From a virus, in IMG/VR virus record IMGVR_UViG_3300037246_000376, positions 1 through 31,943 of that record: DNA of 31,943 nt. One strand, given 5' to 3'. The notes under the pieces were generated by a model, which had not been told where the DNA came from, made no database searches, and was given only the letters and a program-made list of their open reading frames with translations. The translations under genes and the position numbers were made by a program. Each line of letters begins with the position of its first letter. Within the stretch, counting starts at the first letter, position 1. This document shows positions 8,039 through 19,500 of the stretch, piece by piece.

Positions 8039-8391
8039 TTGCATGGCGGTACGCAACCGCGGCAGATATCCTAGAGTTTTACGGGAAGCTGCCCCGGCAA
8101 ACGATTCGCGCTATAGTCCTCACAAGGAACGGAGTCCCAGAAGTTATCGGGGGAGTGGCGAGAGACGCGGGCGGCGTGCAGAGGTTCTTTTCGGATCACA
8201 CGGAGAGCATAGTGCCACACCTGAAGTCGATCACAGCCATGCGGGGCCTAAAGGCCCTGATGAAATTGGTTAAGGGGTATCCGGGCGTGGTGTTGGCGAT
8301 TGCACAGGATGACGTTGGCGAAAAGCTACTGACCCGTCTCGGATTTGTTCACATTGATGAGGATGTTTACGCATGGCTTGGTTTGCATTAG
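7972..8391 (+). CDS. GNAT-like (acetyltransferase-fold) phage protein
   Basis: About 139 residues. The conserved-looking domain begins VIAWRYATAADILEFYG (compare the 'iRpAt.aDl..' start of GNATs), has a beta pair VLTRNGVPEVIGGVARDAGG, and ends with KLLTRLGFVHIDEDVYAWLG, the 'L-x-x-x-G-F' strand-turn of GNAT proteins. The acetyl-CoA loop (Q/R-x-x-G-x-G/A) is not obvious. Small GNAT-like proteins occur between TTPB and the internal core genes of several podoviruses; substrate unknown. The start is uncertain. No start codon exists after the TTPB stop, so the gene must begin inside TTPB: ATG 7972 (AAGGA one base upstream), ATG 7951 or GTG 7999 are all possible. The 3' end overlaps the next gene by 19 bases. 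Confidence 0.6.
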   Translation: MLTGVSTEAVSDSNSDSNNRDVIAWRYATAADILEFYGKLPRQTIRAIVLTRNGVPEVIGGVARDAGGVQRFFSDHTESIVPHLKSITAMRGLKALMKLVKGYPGVVLAIAQDDVGEKLLTRLGFVHIDEDVYAWLGLH

Positions 8392-8855
8392 CGTTTAGCG
8401 TTGTATCCGCTGTTGCCGAGGGCTCGGCCGCTAAAAGCGCCGCCGACTCTAAAGCGATACAAATGAGACAGCGCGCCATGTCGGTGCGTGGGTCGGCACA
8501 GCGCGCAGCTCTTGAAGAAAGACGGCAAGCGGATCTGGTTCAGTCCCGCGCTTTAGCGGTGGCCGCCGCTTCCGGCGCCAGTGCAAGTGACAAAGGGATG
8601 CTCGATATCTATGGCGATATCGGCGCAGAGGGAGAATACCGTGCGTTGTCTCAGCTTTGGGAAGGCGACGAAATGGCTCTGGGGCTGCAATACGGTGCCG
8701 ACATCGCGGAGCGAGAGGGGCGGGCCGCTATGACATCGGGGTTGTTGAAAGCTGGCGCCACGGCGTTTGACCAAGGGAGTTCGATGCGGAAAAAATACTC
8801 AAGCAAAACACCGCAGGGAAGCGGAGGCAGCCTTAAAGGATCTTATGGGGATTGA
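8373..8855 (+). CDS. Internal virion protein, T7 gp14-like
   Basis: 160-residue Ala-rich helical protein in the position of T7 gp14 (196 residues), the first ejected core protein, which forms a channel in the outer membrane. Residues 1-22 are a hydrophobic stretch (AWFALAFSVVSAVAEGSAAK). It is followed by a charged coiled segment (SAQRAALEERRQADLVQSRA), the family-typical AAASGASASDKGMLDIYGDI (an 'AASG...S....l..i' core), and a helix ending in a Ser/Gly-rich tail. The N-terminal hydrophobic segment is a plausible membrane insertion element. Translation is probably coupled, since the start lies inside the GNAT-like gene with GAGGA about a dozen bases upstream. Confidence 0.75.
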   Translation: MAWFALAFSVVSAVAEGSAAKSAADSKAIQMRQRAMSVRGSAQRAALEERRQADLVQSRALAVAAASGASASDKGMLDIYGDIGAEGEYRALSQLWEGDEMALGLQYGADIAEREGRAAMTSGLLKAGATAFDQGSSMRKKYSSKTPQGSGGSLKGSYGD

Positions 8856-8861
8856 TGACCG

Positions 8862-10526
8862 ATGCCAGTAATCCCAGACGAAAATGCACTAGGCCGTCGC
8901 CCAGTCCCAGTCTCCCGCCGCGCGATTACAGTTGACCAGAGCGGTGTAATTGTTGCGCGCGCCGCCGTAGAGGCCGGCGCTCAAGTTAGCCAGGCTATTG
9001 CCGCAAAACAGGTTCGAGATGATCGGTTCGCCTACTCGAAGGCGAAATCATCGTTGCTCCGTGCTGATATAGCAATGCGGCGCAAGCTGGAGGAAGAACA
9101 ACCAGACTACGAAAAGTGGGAAGAACAGTACCGAGAAGGAATGAGCGAGGCGCTGGACAACGCTGCTGGGATGATAACCAGCGCGAGCGATAGAGACTTA
9201 TTCCAGTCCGATTCTATGGTGGACATCGATCGTGGCTCCAAGGTGATGTTTGGAAAAGCGTTTGAGCGTGAGACGCAAGACGGCGTAGCCAGCCTTGAAA
9301 GCGATTTGACAGAAAACCGTACCGCTGGATTGCTAGCGTCGGACGTGGACACGCGACGCAGCATCATGGCCAACACGCTTGATAGAATTAACAGCGCATT
9401 AGCCAAGAAGTACATCACGGCCCCGCAGGCCCAAGCGTTACGCGAATCATGGACACAAGACTTCGCCACGGCATACGTGAAGGTGCAGGACGTAGAAGAA
9501 CGTCTGGAAATGCTGGAGAACCCGAAAGGCACGATGGCTGAGTTTCTTGACCCGGACGAACAGGACGTTTTGCTGAAAGCTGCCCGCAGAGAAGATAAAG
9601 ATAACTGGATACGAACAAACGGGCAAGATGCAGCGAACGAGATTCTTAACAGTCGCGGCTCGTTTGACGAACAGATGGCCGCGGCCGAGCGGATCAAGCT
9701 GCCAAAGCGGGAAGAAGCAGCGATCCGAGACGATGTAAAGAACCGGATCAGGCAAGACTTCAACGATACCAAGGCTATTGAAAAAGAGGCCAACGATAAT
9801 CTTTTCCAAGAACTATCCGATAAGATCGAGCTGGGTGAGCTGACCTACGATGAAGTGCAGCAAAATCCTGCATGGATGGAGATACTAGATCAGGGCCAGC
9901 AGAAAACACTAGCGCAGACGCAGCGCGATCGAAACGAGCCAAAGAAAACCGACTGGGCCGAGTGGACTCGGCTTACATTGATGGAGGTTGACGACCCAGA
10001 GGGGTTCAAGAACCTCCAGCCAGAATCGTATCGGCACCTGATGACGCCCACCCAGTACGAAGCGTTTGCCAAGCGCGTACGTGGCTCGCGTGTGCCAGAG
10101 ACATTCAACGCGCCGAATAGCGTGACCAATACAACAATGAAGATGCGCGCGGCTCTTGGCGGAAAAACCAACGTCCTGACAAAAACGGAACGCGGCCGCA
10201 AGCTCACCGCGGAAGTCGTGCGGCGTGTTCACTCCGAGACCATGCGCCGACGTTCTGAAACTGGCCAAGCTGGGTACGAATTATCAGAGCCCGAAACCCA
10301 GGAGATTGTTAATAATTTAATGGTTGAGGTGTCAACGCCTCAATCGGCGTTCTTTGGGCTAATTCAATACTCATCTGATCGAGAAGTATTCAGAGTGATA
10401 GGCGATCTGCCTGATGCTGAGATTAGAGAAATCGAGAGCGCCTTCAAACAGGAGTTCGGTTACACCCCGACGCCGGCAGAAATCTACAATACCTATATCC
10501 AATATCAGCAGCGTCAGAAAAAGTAA
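8862..10526 (+). CDS. Internal virion protein, T7 gp15-like
   Basis: 554-residue, almost wholly helical, highly charged protein in the position of T7 gp15, the periplasmic tube component of the ejection apparatus. The N-terminus (VSRRAITVDQSGVIVARAAVEAG) is followed by long alternating Glu/Lys/Arg/Ala helices, with recurrent segments such as RREDKDNWIRTNGQDAANEI and FDEQMAAAERIKLPKREEAA. The C-terminus reads EFGYTPTPAEIYNTYIQYQQ, typical of the end of gp15-like proteins. No catalytic motif or membrane segment is visible. The family is poorly conserved, so the call rests mainly on order (gp14-like, this gene, giant third protein), size and composition. The stop overlaps the next start by one base (TAATG). 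Confidence 0.65.
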   Translation: MPVIPDENALGRRPVPVSRRAITVDQSGVIVARAAVEAGAQVSQAIAAKQVRDDRFAYSKAKSSLLRADIAMRRKLEEEQPDYEKWEEQYREGMSEALDNAAGMITSASDRDLFQSDSMVDIDRGSKVMFGKAFERETQDGVASLESDLTENRTAGLLASDVDTRRSIMANTLDRINSALAKKYITAPQAQALRESWTQDFATAYVKVQDVEERLEMLENPKGTMAEFLDPDEQDVLLKAARREDKDNWIRTNGQDAANEILNSRGSFDEQMAAAERIKLPKREEAAIRDDVKNRIRQDFNDTKAIEKEANDNLFQELSDKIELGELTYDEVQQNPAWMEILDQGQQKTLAQTQRDRNEPKKTDWAEWTRLTLMEVDDPEGFKNLQPESYRHLMTPTQYEAFAKRVRGSRVPETFNAPNSVTNTTMKMRAALGGKTNVLTKTERGRKLTAEVVRRVHSETMRRRSETGQAGYELSEPETQEIVNNLMVEVSTPQSAFFGLIQYSSDREVFRVIGDLPDAEIREIESAFKQEFGYTPTPAEIYNTYIQYQQRQKK

Positions 10527-13500
10527 TGGCTACGAAATACGATGAAGTCATTGCCAGCGGCGCCGCGGCTGAGCAGCCATCGAATAAGTATGTCTCGATG
10601 CTGCAAGAGGATCAGGAATTCAATACCGCTGTACGCGATCAGTCGATTGCCGGCGCGGCTAAAAAAAATCCCGAGCAGCACGCCAAGGTGGTCGAGCTGT
10701 CGCAGCAAACCGGAATCCCCACTGACATAGTTGAGAAGAAGCAGCCGGAGATCGAGGGGCAGATTCGGGCCAATAAATACACAGAGCTTCTGAAGGACAC
10801 GCCAACACTATCTCGCAAGTATGCGGATAGAGATTTCGCAGCGATGGCGCAGGATGATGTCGAAGGGCTGACGGAGCTGGAGAAAAGCCTACGCGCACCC
10901 GAGCCCAAAGAAATGGGGTTCTGGACAGAATCAGCAGGCCGTCTTGATAAAGGCGTCGCTGTTGTCCAGACATCGCAGATCGGGATTTCTCGGGTGTACG
11001 AACACTTTGGCGTCGGCGGCGGGATTAGCCAAGATTTGTTAGAGCAGCAGAACGCGCGGCTGGCTGAGCTGGCGCCGGCGATGGCATTTGAAGGGCGAGA
11101 ACATTCATGGCTTGGCGGCGTGCCATACATGATTGCTGAGCAGCTTCCGATACAAGCACAGATATTGTCAACTGGAGCAGGAGGGGCGCTGGCATACGCA
11201 ACTGTAGGTGCTGCCGGCGCGCTCGCTTTGGGACAAGCAGGCCCGCAAATTTTAACGCCGGAAGAAATTATTACGGTGCCGGGCGCTGCGGCAGTAATGG
11301 GCATCGCCGGGCTGAAAATTCACTCATTCAAGGGCGCGTTTGAGCTTGAAGGAGGGCTGGCGCAAATAGAATACGCAGAAATGCGCGATGAAAATGGCGT
11401 TGCTCTGAACCCAGATATAGCGAATTCCGCCGCACTTGTAGTCGGTGTGGTGAATGGCTTGCTGGAGTACGCTTCGTGGCGTCTGATAGGACACACATTC
11501 GAAGGTCTGAAGATTGTTACCAAACAAAGAATACGTAAAGCATTGCTAACTGAAACAGGCCGCCAAGCGATTATGACGGTGGCTAGACGGTATGCCGCTG
11601 TAGTTTTAGGTGAGGGCTTACAAGAGGTTGGCCAAGAAGCAAGCACCATTCTTGGCGGCGATATTGCAAAGGCGTTAGATCAGGAGTCGTTCACAGATGC
11701 AACATGGGGCGATGCACTTGAGGGGTTACTAGCGATCCCAGCGGTAGCTGGTGAGGCAGTAGGTATTGGCGAGGCCACAGAAAGACAAAAAGAAATTTTT
11801 GAGCAAGAAAAAGGAGCCTTCAAAGGTGGTACGCAGGCTGGCGTTGGGTTTGCATTTCCGGGAACTGCTACCACAACGGTTCGTGCGGTTGCGCAAGCCA
11901 GACGGGCGGAGTCACAGACACAGATAGAGCAGGGCAAGATCGACAAGCTGGTTGACGTTGCTCAGAATTCCAAGCTCGCTCAAAACTCACCAGAAACCTT
12001 TAACCAGCTCGTTCGCGAGATCGAGGAAGATGCTGGTGCGTTTGCAGATATATATATCACGGCCGAAGAAGCCGCCGGATACCTGGAAGCCGAAGGCGCT
12101 GATGTTTCTGACCCGGACACCCTGAACCCGGTTACATCGGCCATTGCAGATCAGCTTGAACAGGCGCTATCGACTGGCACTGATGTTGTTATCCAGATCG
12201 CTGACTTCATGGCATACGTGCCAAACTCAGATAACTTCCAGTCGCTCCGGGCCCATGTGAAGCTCAGCCAGCGGTCGCTTACGCCAGCAGAGGCCGGCGA
12301 GGCTCAGACCGAGCTGCAAACGCGGCTTAACAAGCTGATGGATGCAGCCAATGAGAACATGGAGATCCACCAGCAGGCGCAGAAGATTTACGAGACTGTC
12401 GAGCAGCAGCTAATTGAGTCTGGAGCCGTGACGCCGGAGACGGCGAAGTACGCTGCACAGATCATCCCGGCCAACGTGGCGCGAACTGCAAACGAATACA
12501 ACGTGTCTGTAGAGTACGTCTATCAAAGGATGGGCCTGAAGATCGTTGGGCCAAGCGCAGCGGCCCCGGTAGCGGCTGCCGAAACTCTTGAGCAGGCGCC
12601 AATCTCAATAGAGGAATTCGAGGGCACTACGCCGCAAGTGGACTTCAATGCTGTCGATAACTACGGCGTCGCATGGAACGCGCGCACAGTTGCCGAGTAC
12701 ATCGGCATCGAGGCCGACGAGCACATATACGAAACAGTGATCGATACGGCAGATCTGGCGCCTGCATTGGTAGAGCAAGAGGACGCCGCTGATATTCGCG
12801 TTGGCAAAGACGATGATGTAATTGACCAGTTTGATCTTGATGAGGCAGAGGATCTTCTGGAACAATTTAATGAGGATGAGTTCCATAAGCCAGAGCTGGA
12901 CGAATGGCGAGATTTTCTAGTCACCGACTATGATGAAGCAGACATCCTCCAGTTAGCGCGTGAGATCACAGCGCGGCGATTCGAGTTCAATGCCGTTGCC
13001 GAGGACTTGGGCTTTCAGGGAGAAAAGGCGCCACCACCGCCAGTCGTCACGCGCAACCCAGACGGCACGTACACGATCGTTGACGGCAATCACAGAATCG
13101 AATACTGGCAAGCGCAGGGGTACGAAGGTATCCCGGTTGTGCTCAACGATCAGAGGGCGAGAGAAGGGGCGCCAGAGACTCTGTTTCAGGAGCCAGTACA
13201 GCCTGATTTGCTAGACCAACCGTTAGCCCCAGAAGGCGTTGTTGAAACGGAAGTCGAAGCACGCGCAGATATGGCTGCTTTGTCGGATATGCTGGGCCCG
13301 CATTTATACGGCAACATGAGTGACATTGCAAAGGTCACGGTTAAAGAGCTGTTCCAGAATTCATTTGACGCTCTGAAGGCATTGATAGAGAAGGAAGGTA
13401 AAACTGATTCAGAGATCAATATAAGCGTGGACTCAAGTTTGAGGACTATCTCAGTCAGCGACAATGGTACTGGGATGACGCCAGAGATAATTCAAAACGC

Positions 13501-16500
13501 GTTTCTTACGCTTGCCGGAACGCATAAAGAAACCAGCCGCCCATCGGGCAGCTTTGGTATTGCCAAAATGCTGTTCTTATTCGGCAATGAGAATTTAACG
13601 CTGGTCACAATTCGCGATGGCGTAAAAACGACTCTCAAAACAACAGGGCCAAACCTGATAAAAAGCTCTACTCCAGGCTCCACTATACCGAAGCCAAAAA
13701 TGTTTTCAGAGCCAACTACGGAAGCAAGCGGAACGACGGTGACAGTAGAAATTCCGTCTGAGTACACTCACCCAAACACCGGCGCGCTGACCTACATTGA
13801 CGCACCTACAACTATGGATGCAAATAATGTACTGAGGCATAGCCCGTTGTTTGAAGATATTGATGTCACTGTGAATGATGTAGGGATGGAAGTTGGGTTG
13901 CGGTTCCCGATCGAGGACTTCGCGCCGTTCGCGACCGTGAAATTTGCATGGGGCACGGCCCGGATTTTAATAAGTAAACAAGAAAAACCCAATCTAACGA
14001 CGAGCTGGAGAAGGAACACACACATTTTGTCGAATGGTCTTTGGCAGTTTAGTACCTCGATGAAACAGAATATGTTTAAGATCGACTCAGACAACATACC
14101 GCGTGAAATATATATAAACGTGGAGCCTTCTGTAACTCCGCGGCAAAACAATTACCCGTTTGATCTTAACCGACAGCGATGGTCTAGCACTGCCGCAGAA
14201 GATATAGAACAGATCGAGCGGTATCTTGGGATCTTATATTTCCAAGCGGACACGGCAGAAATGGCGCAAGGGTTCGGCGGCATCCAGCAAGTAGATAGTT
14301 TCGGTGTTGTGTCTGAGCCTCGCCAATTAGCTCCTGAAGTCACTGACGATATCCGCGAGGATATGCTGGTGATTGACGAAGGCGAACAAATAGAAATAAG
14401 AGACGGCAGAGTATTCGTTAAGGGCAAAGAGGTTCCTGAAATAACTCGCGAAAGCATGGCTGCGGTTAGCGTTGATATCAGCAAGTTCCAAATAGAGCAG
14501 GACGAGGTAGACCCAACCCAGCCAATCATTCATTCCAACATGGTCGTGAAAAAGGAAGGCACGGGATTCCCAGAAGGCACGCCGTTGTTGGATGCGTTAC
14601 GCCAATTGTACCCAGATCGAGCAGACGCGTACCTCACCGGCATTGGCAGAATGGCTATCCAGATAAGGGATCTTGTGCATGAGCATGGTGGCGGAAGATA
14701 CGCGGGCCTGAATAAACTACCAGTGGGAACCAGCTTCGACCATAAATACTTCGGCGTTCACACAGTTGTCCCGTTTAGAGCAATGTTACTTAATCCTGGT
14801 GTGTCATCTGTTGACTTTATGCCCGGCAAGCCCGGCGAGCCTGAAGTGCAACGACTTATTGCTAACAACATGATTATGACAATGGTGCATGAGATTTCTC
14901 ATTTTGTGCAAATGAATCACAGCACCGATTTCATAACAGAAATGCAGGGAGTTATTTCTACACTCGAAACATTCGCTGCTGGAGAAATGGGCGATTTAAG
15001 AGTACAGTTTAATGCCCTGATACGAGACAACTATGATATCTACCGTTACATCAGTACAGTCATCCAAGACGAGCTTGTGGCAAATCTTGGCGTCCGCCTC
15101 CAAGATATCGCTAGTACAGAACCGATTGGAGGCGCAGGCCAGCTTGGAACAACTGCTGCAACAGGCAGAGATAGACAACCTAGAACAAGATTGGATCAAC
15201 CGATTGAAGAAGGGGTTGGCGCTGCTCCAGACATCGGATTCGATGAAGGCGTTTTACGCGGCGCTGAAAGTGCAGGGGATTTAACCTCACCAGCGCCCGG
15301 CAGCATTGACAACGTAGGCGCCGAAGAAGCCGTTGAAATTGACCAACGGATAAAAGATCCAGAAATACTTTACCAGAGCTTCGCCCACGGCGGCCCGGCG
15401 CTATTCGATGCGTTCGATATTGGGTTCCTCGGCACCGGCGAGGGGGCCGCTGCCTTTGGCTGGGGGCTGTACTTTGCCGATCTTGCAGAAACCGCGGAAC
15501 ACTATATGCGAACTGTCGGTGGCGGCAAGCTCACCATCAATGGCAATGACATCAATCTGGATGACAGCGCGCTACACAACATTGGCGTATTGCGCCGGGC
15601 GCTCGGCGGCGCCAATACTAGAATCCCTGATGATGCAAAGCGCGTGCTCGGAGAAGGTGGAGAGCACCTGAAAACAATCCTGTTCGATAACGATATGGCG
15701 GACCTGATTATGGTTGCCATAGAGGCGACTGACAATGCTGGCCCAGAGGCAGCGGTTCGCTGGCTGCGCAACAAAGGCAGAGGGCTGTCAGATACCCTCC
15801 AGCGAGACTTCGTGCCGGCGGAAAACGCGGACCTCGCTGAGCAGGCGTACGCGGATGCGGCAGACGTTCTTGAGCAGCAAGAAGTTGAAGTATCGGAAGG
15901 CCATCTATACGAAGTAGAGATAGACGATGATGTTGTTGATGACTTTCTCGATTACAACGCGCGGTTATCGGACCAGCCCATCGGCGCGTTCTTTGAGGAA
16001 ATTATATCTACCGATCTGAGCGCGGCAGTTAGAGGCGGCACAGTGGTTGGGCTACGCGGCATTGGCGATATGGAAGGGCTTGAAGTCTTGGGTGTTGAGC
16101 TTAGCGATACCGGCGCAGAGTTGTACCGGGCACTGGCTGACACAGATGAGCAGGCATCTAAGCTGTTGTCAGAGCGCGGCATCAAAGGCATGAAGTATTT
16201 TGATGCGTCCGGCGGAGGCCGCGACACCGGCGATGCTGCCGCCAGTCGCAACATCGTTGTATTCGATGACAGCATTATTCAAATCCTGTCGATAGATGGC
16301 GAAGCGGTAAGCGAGAAAGCGCAGAAGAAGATCCGCGAGAATATGCTGGACGAAATGGCTACTTCGATGGAGCTGGCGCAAAAGGCCAAAGATACCGAAG
16401 CAGAGAAGCGCGGCAGCATTTCATTTGATCCCGAGACGCGGGCGGCAACTATCCGGCTCATGCAAGCGGCTGATCTCACCACGTTTCTGCACGAAGCCGG

Positions 16501-19500
16501 GCACCTGTTTCTGGATATGGAGCGCCGGCTGGCGACTGACCCAAGCATAACGACTCCAGAACACCTGAAAAAAGATCATGCGGCGATTCTGAAATTCCTT
16601 GGTGTTGATAGCTGGGAAGCTATCGGCAAAGACCAGCACGAAAAATGGGCCGAGGCGTTCGAGAAGTACTTGGAAGAAGGCCGGGCGCCGAGCGTGGAGT
16701 TACGCGCTGCGTTTCGCCGGTTCGCCGCATGGATCAAGAACGCGTACCGGGCACTGGGCGGGCTGAAGTCTGAGTTAACCCCAGAGATCCGACACGTCAT
16801 GGATCGGATGCTGGCTACCAGCGAGCAGATAGAGGCGGCCGAGGCCGATCTTCACTATGACCCGCTATTTGAGGACGCCGAAGAATCCGGCATGACGCCG
16901 GAGGAATTCGCTGCGTACCGGGCCCGGACTGAACGCGGCACCAACTCGGCAAATGAAAAGCTATTCAAGAAGATTCTCAGCCAGCTTCGACGTAAAACTA
17001 CAAAGCAGTGGAAAGCTGAGCTGGCCAATGTCCGGGCTGAGATCGAGGGCGATCTGTCACAGGAGCCTCTGTACCGTGCCATAACATTTATGCGGGCTAA
17101 GAATCCTCCAGAGGGCTTCGATGCCAACAAGCTAGACCGTAAATTGGTCTATGCAATGATGGGCTTCGCCACGCCGAAGCAGCAGAAGCGCGATCCCAAC
17201 GTAGTTTATGAGGACACTGATCCTCTGTCTGTGGCCATAGCCAAGCTCGGCGGGCTGGACCGCGAGGCAGCCGAGGCCGAGGGCTTCGATCCGGGCTTGT
17301 GGACTGGGCGCTCTGCTGCTGCTGACAATATGATTCTGGTTGGCAAGCCGCTGTTCCGAAAGACCAATGGCCTGTCGTTCTCGCTGATGGCTGAATCACT
17401 GGCTGAGAAGGGCTATCTATCTGAGCCCAGCACCGGCGAGTTGATGGACAAGCTCATGGCGGATCTGGGCGGTGATACGCAATACTCAGAGCGCGTCGAT
17501 TTCAACCTGATATTTGAAGATCCCAACGCTGCCGCTGAGCCGAAGAAACGTCGCATGGCGCCTCGCCAGCTCCGCGGGCTCACTGCGGTAAAGGGCGGGG
17601 CCAATCCAGACACGATAGCAGCTTTGTTTGGCTTCGCTTCAGGCCGGGATCTGGTAGATGCGATCGTATCCAATCCCACGCTCTCGCAGGCGGTGAGCGC
17701 CGCTGCTGAGCGAACCATGACAGAGCGACACGGAGACATCCTGAATGACGGAACACTTGAAGCAGAGGCCCAGGAAGCGGCTCACAACACAGACAGGGGC
17801 GCCGTTATCCTCGACGAGCTGAAGGCGCTGAACAAGCTGTCCGGCACAGAGGCAGCCGTGAACCAGCGACGAGCTGCCAGAGACGCGGCAGAACGAACAA
17901 TTGCCAGAAAACGGATCACCGGACTCCGGCCTGACCTATATCGGAAAGCTGAGATCCGGGCCGCAACAGAGGCCGAAGCTGCCAAGATCGCTGGAAACGT
18001 AGATGAGGCACAGGCCGCCAAGCAGAAGCAATACCTGAACTATCACCTGTGGCGTGAGGCGACCAAGGCCAAAGAAAAAGCCGAGGCGATTCGCCGGCAG
18101 CTCAAGGTCATGCAGACCAAGACATACACAGCGCGCGAATCTAACCCTGAATACACGGCTCGATTCAAGATGCTGCTGGCAGCCTACGATTTCAACCGTA
18201 GCAACCGCGCGGCTCGCGAGCAGGCGAAGGTGCAGCTCGACGCGCTGAAAGCATGGATCGAGGAACACCAAGACGATATCAATACCGATGCCACAATCGT
18301 TGAGAGCGACATCATCAACCGCGTCATGCACTACCGGGATATGACGCTGGACGATCTGATGGCGGTACGGGATATGGCGGTGAGCCTGCGCCACGCCGGC
18401 AAGAGGGCCAATGCTGCTGAAATGAAGGCGTACAACGATGAAATGGATCTGCTGGCCATCAATGTAGCGGAGAAAACCAAAGGCAAGAAGCCTCTGGCCA
18501 GAGAGCGCACGCCGATACGTAAGGCTCGCGAGGCAGCAAGATCCATATTCGCCGCGCACCGTAAGACTGAAAGCCTGATTCGTGAAGCGGATGGGTTTCA
18601 GGATCTAGGCCCGCTGTGGAAACGGGTAATCCAGCCGTTACTTGAGGCCGCTAACAGACAGATAGCCATGCAGGAAAAGGCCCACGACGCGCTGGGAGAT
18701 ATATTCAAGGGACACGAAGCGGCGCTGCGCACGACACATGATCGCCGTACTTTCACACTGGAGAGTGGCGAGAAACTACGCCTGTCACTCGGCGGTCGGT
18801 TGGTTATCGCGCTGAACTGGGGGAATGAGGGCAACCGTGAGGCGATGTTGAATCAGGCTCACCAGCCCATGACCGAGGGCGATATCAACAAGATCCTAGC
18901 CACGCTCTCAGACACCAATTGGGATACGGTTGAGTCAATCTGGGAGTACCTGGATAACGAATACTGGCCGCAGATTGCGGAGCTTGAGAAGCGTATGACT
19001 GGCGTATCTCCGCCGCGTGTCGAAGCTATACCTTTCCAATTAGCCAGTGGCAGAATCATGCGCGGCGGCTACTACCCAATCATTGGCGATCCATCTATCG
19101 ACTGGCAACAGTTCGACCAGGATGTAACCGAGCGGGCCGAAAGGCTCAAGAAGGGTGGAATCGGCCGGGCCGCCACAGCTCACGGTCATACAATCGCGCG
19201 TATTGGTTGGGGTGGCAAGGCCGTTAGCGTAGGCATCGATGGGCTGTTTAGCCATCTTGATACTGTCATTCACGATCTGACTCACCGCGAGGCCGTGCGC
19301 CAAGCCGATCGTGTGCTGGGACACAAGAGCGTACGGGATGCTCTGACCACGGCGCTGGGCCGAGAGGCTGTTTCGTCGATGCGACACAGGCTGGCAGAAG
19401 TCGCCTCCGGGCACCGGCCGCCTAGTGAACTGGCGATTACCCAGCGGGTATTCCGTTGGGCACGTCTAGGCTTAACGTATTCGGCGCTTGGGTTTTCGCT

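Noticed and set aside
9107-9793. Long minus-strand open frame (228 codons)
   Set aside because: Lies opposite a well-supported internal virion gene, has Ser/Arg-rich shadow composition and no ribosome site.
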